From an uncultured Nostoc sp. (GTDB taxonomy: Bacteria; Cyanobacteriota; Cyanobacteriia; Cyanobacteriales; Nostocaceae): a DNA stretch of 64,000 bases. The notes beneath the pieces were generated by a model. That model saw only the letters and a list, made by a program, of their open reading frames with translations. It was not told the origin of the DNA and did not search any database. The stretch is from positions 1 through 64,000 of the forward strand of contig NZ_CALMFY010000241.1 in assembly GCF_937863485.1 (NCBI RefSeq). Reading direction: 5' to 3'. Below are positions 62,426-64,000 of this stretch, piece by piece (the stretch's first letter is position 1; each line of letters begins with the position of its first letter). A program made the translations under genes and the position numbers.

Positions 62426-63874
62426 TTATTCTCGCTGAATTGGGATACCCAACCAATCACTTAATTCATCAGCTAGCCATTCTATTTCCGGTTCAGATAT
62501 GAAGCAATGGCTAACACTCTTAACCCTAGTATGGCTAATACCACTAGCACTAATCTTATATTTTTGTACTCCTACCCAAATATCTAATCCCGCCGGCACT
62601 TGAACTCGGTTGCCCTCAAAGTCTGTAATATGGTGTGTTGGAAGGTAAACCAGCTTGATAATATTTTCTCTAGGCAATGGACGGGAACGGTGAAATTTAA
62701 ATCCCAATAATTCATGGGTTAAGGTAATTTGCTGCTGATTTATATGCAGTCGAACATGTCCATAAAGATGAAACAAAACGGTATAAACCATCGACAAACC
62801 CACACTCCAAAAGGGAAGTGACAACAAGGCAAAGGGGATGTTTAGAGGAAAAGAGACTGAGAGAGCGCCAATTGTCCAAAAAAGGATAAATGAATTCCAA
62901 ATGGTGGCAAACATCCCTGTAAAAAATAGCGATGAAGGAAAGCGAGGTGGAACAATAATTTCTAGAGCATCCTGATTCTTGCTCAGTTGAATTTTGCTAC
63001 CGTATGGTTGGCCAACATCTAAAGTTCTAGTGCTTTCAATTTGTGATTCATCCAAAGCTGCCAATGCAACATTGGCAGAACTAAAACGCTTTTTTAAAGT
63101 GGGTTCAGTCATCGACTTTAACCAGCGAGTCAAGCCAGGACTCAAATGAGCCGCTTGTTCAAACTGAATGCGAAAATCCTTTTGGGGTAAATCGGCTGGG
63201 TAAGTACCTGTCACTAAATAAATTAAAGTTGCACCTAAACTATAAATGTCAGAAGCAGGAACGGTACGCCCACCAAATTGCTCCTGTGGCATATATCCAT
63301 AAGTACCCACCACAGTCCTAGTCCCAGTTTCTGCACCGAGGACAGTTTGCACTGAACCAAAATCTACTAGATAAACTTGACCAACAGTATTACCAGAACG
63401 CTCTCCCAATAAAATATTGCTAGGCTTAATATCACGGTGGATAACAGGCGGATATAGCCCATGTAGGTAAATGAGAATTTCTAAAAGTGTTTTGGCTATC
63501 TGTTTGACTTCTGCTTCAGTAAAAGTCCGCCCAGTTTGTAAGTATTGCTCTAAAGTTTGTGCGGGGATATAAGTTTGTACTAAGGCAAATCCTTTGATGG
63601 TCGGTGAATTTACCTCAAAATAGTCTAAATAGCGAGGTATTAAGGGATGTGACAAAGATTTTAGAGTCTCAGCTTCCCGCTCAAACAACTTGAGTGAATC
63701 CCATTCAAAGTCACCACCAAAAGAGAGTAACTTAATGACAACTAATTCCTGAGTTTTCAAATCACGAGCTAACAGCGTCCGCCGTCCTGCTTTTTTTCCT
63801 AATAGCTGCTGAACTTGGTAGCACAGACGCGTAGCATCTTGTCCTTGGACATTGCCTAATATTTCACCAATCAT
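62426..63874 (-). CDS. Serine/threonine protein kinase, membrane-anchored
   Basis: A 482-residue Hanks-type kinase. Seen: ATP-binding lysine in LVVIKLLSF, catalytic loop VIHRDIKPSNILLG, DFG motif (LVDFGSVQT) and activation region GTYGYMPQEQFGG; the kinase domain covers about 15-280. Two hydrophobic segments follow (about 310-370) and then a beta-rich C-terminal domain (about 375-482, DIWVGVQKYKISASGISHTR) that may bind lipid or ligand. All key residues are present, so activity is expected. Targets are unknown. Confidence 0.9.
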   Translation of the reverse strand: MIGEILGNVQGQDATRLCYQVQQLLGKKAGRRTLLARDLKTQELVVIKLLSFGGDFEWDSLKLFEREAETLKSLSHPLIPRYLDYFEVNSPTIKGFALVQTYIPAQTLEQYLQTGRTFTEAEVKQIAKTLLEILIYLHGLYPPVIHRDIKPSNILLGERSGNTVGQVYLVDFGSVQTVLGAETGTRTVVGTYGYMPQEQFGGRTVPASDIYSLGATLIYLVTGTYPADLPQKDFRIQFEQAAHLSPGLTRWLKSMTEPTLKKRFSSANVALAALDESQIESTRTLDVGQPYGSKIQLSKNQDALEIIVPPRFPSSLFFTGMFATIWNSFILFWTIGALSVSFPLNIPFALLSLPFWSVGLSMVYTVLFHLYGHVRLHINQQQITLTHELLGFKFHRSRPLPRENIIKLVYLPTHHITDFEGNRVQVPAGLDIWVGVQKYKISASGISHTRVKSVSHCFISEPEIEWLADELSDWLGIPIQRE

Positions 63875-64000
63875 TAGAGTTTGTTATAACGCTACGTTTG
63901 AAAAGTTTTCATAGCTTATGGCTTTTCGATGTGGTCTGCCAATATCTTTAGTATAATTGCGTAGTTCTATGCCCTCCCAACTTTGGCCTTATATTACCCC
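63875..64000. other. Window-end region upstream of the kinase
   Basis: 126 bp without a supported gene; it contains the kinase leader and probably its promoter. The sequence stops before any next gene is visible. Confidence 0.4.

Overview
The window comes from a filamentous, probably heterocyst-forming cyanobacterium of the Nostoc/Anabaena group. The evidence is the many HIP1 octamers (GCGATCGC, for example 2298-2305 and 2733-2740), a menaquinone-type gene set used for phylloquinone, a phycobiliprotein lyase, paired flavodiiron proteins, cyanophycin genes, and heptameric tandem repeats (TTTTGGA/TTTTAGA) of the kind known from heterocystous cyanobacteria. No nif or het gene lies in the window, so heterocyst formation is inferred.

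Layout. 1-5.2 kb: the end of a WD40/TPR protein, a DUF433/DUF5615 toxin-antitoxin pair, tRNA-Val, a DUF2227 membrane protein, mazG and proA. 5.2-11 kb: a phylloquinone locus with menF divergent from menA-menC-menE, and a DHNA-CoA thioesterase convergent with menE. 11-14.3 kb: an accessory stretch with a VapBC pair, an AT-rich two-gene unit (membrane GTPase plus membrane-anchored beta-sandwich protein), a four-helix-bundle protein with no clear start, and tRNA-Ser. 14.4-18.8 kb: a metallophosphoesterase, nadA, tRNA-Tyr, tRNA-Thr, a HAD protein, tRNA-Ala and a DUF29 gene. 18.9-21 kb: a decayed RAMP-type CRISPR-associated gene, a Coq4-like gene, a decayed four-repeat CRISPR array and a 21-bp tandem repeat. 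21.3-26 kb: the operon secE-nusG-rplK-rplA-rplJ-rplL (minus strand) with an L10 leader, then tRNA-Trp and rplS.

26-41 kb: a GT2 glycosyltransferase, a 1538-residue DUF4347/beta-helix/RTX surface protein, a GT4 glycosyltransferase, a PEP-CTERM-like exported protein, another exported protein, and an RND efflux pump with its adaptor. 41-51 kb: a CpcS/CpeS-type lyase, an RRM protein, a flv3-flv1 pair, coaX, small exported proteins, an alpha/beta hydrolase, a NUDIX hydrolase, and a 1.3 kb gap holding a non-autonomous mobile element. 51-64 kb: argH, larB, a peptide-type ABC solute-binding protein, ispF, trmD, cphB-cphA (cyanophycin degradation and synthesis), a TatA/E protein and a Ser/Thr protein kinase.

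The most unusual material is the 12.3-13.7 kb GTPase unit, the CRISPR/RAMP relics at 19-20.7 kb, the small inverted-repeat elements with target duplications, and short dispersed repeats that appear to have entered coding genes in frame (menC, menE, the RND pump and possibly coaX) or to have supplied new C-termini. All functions are read from sequence patterns without database searches.
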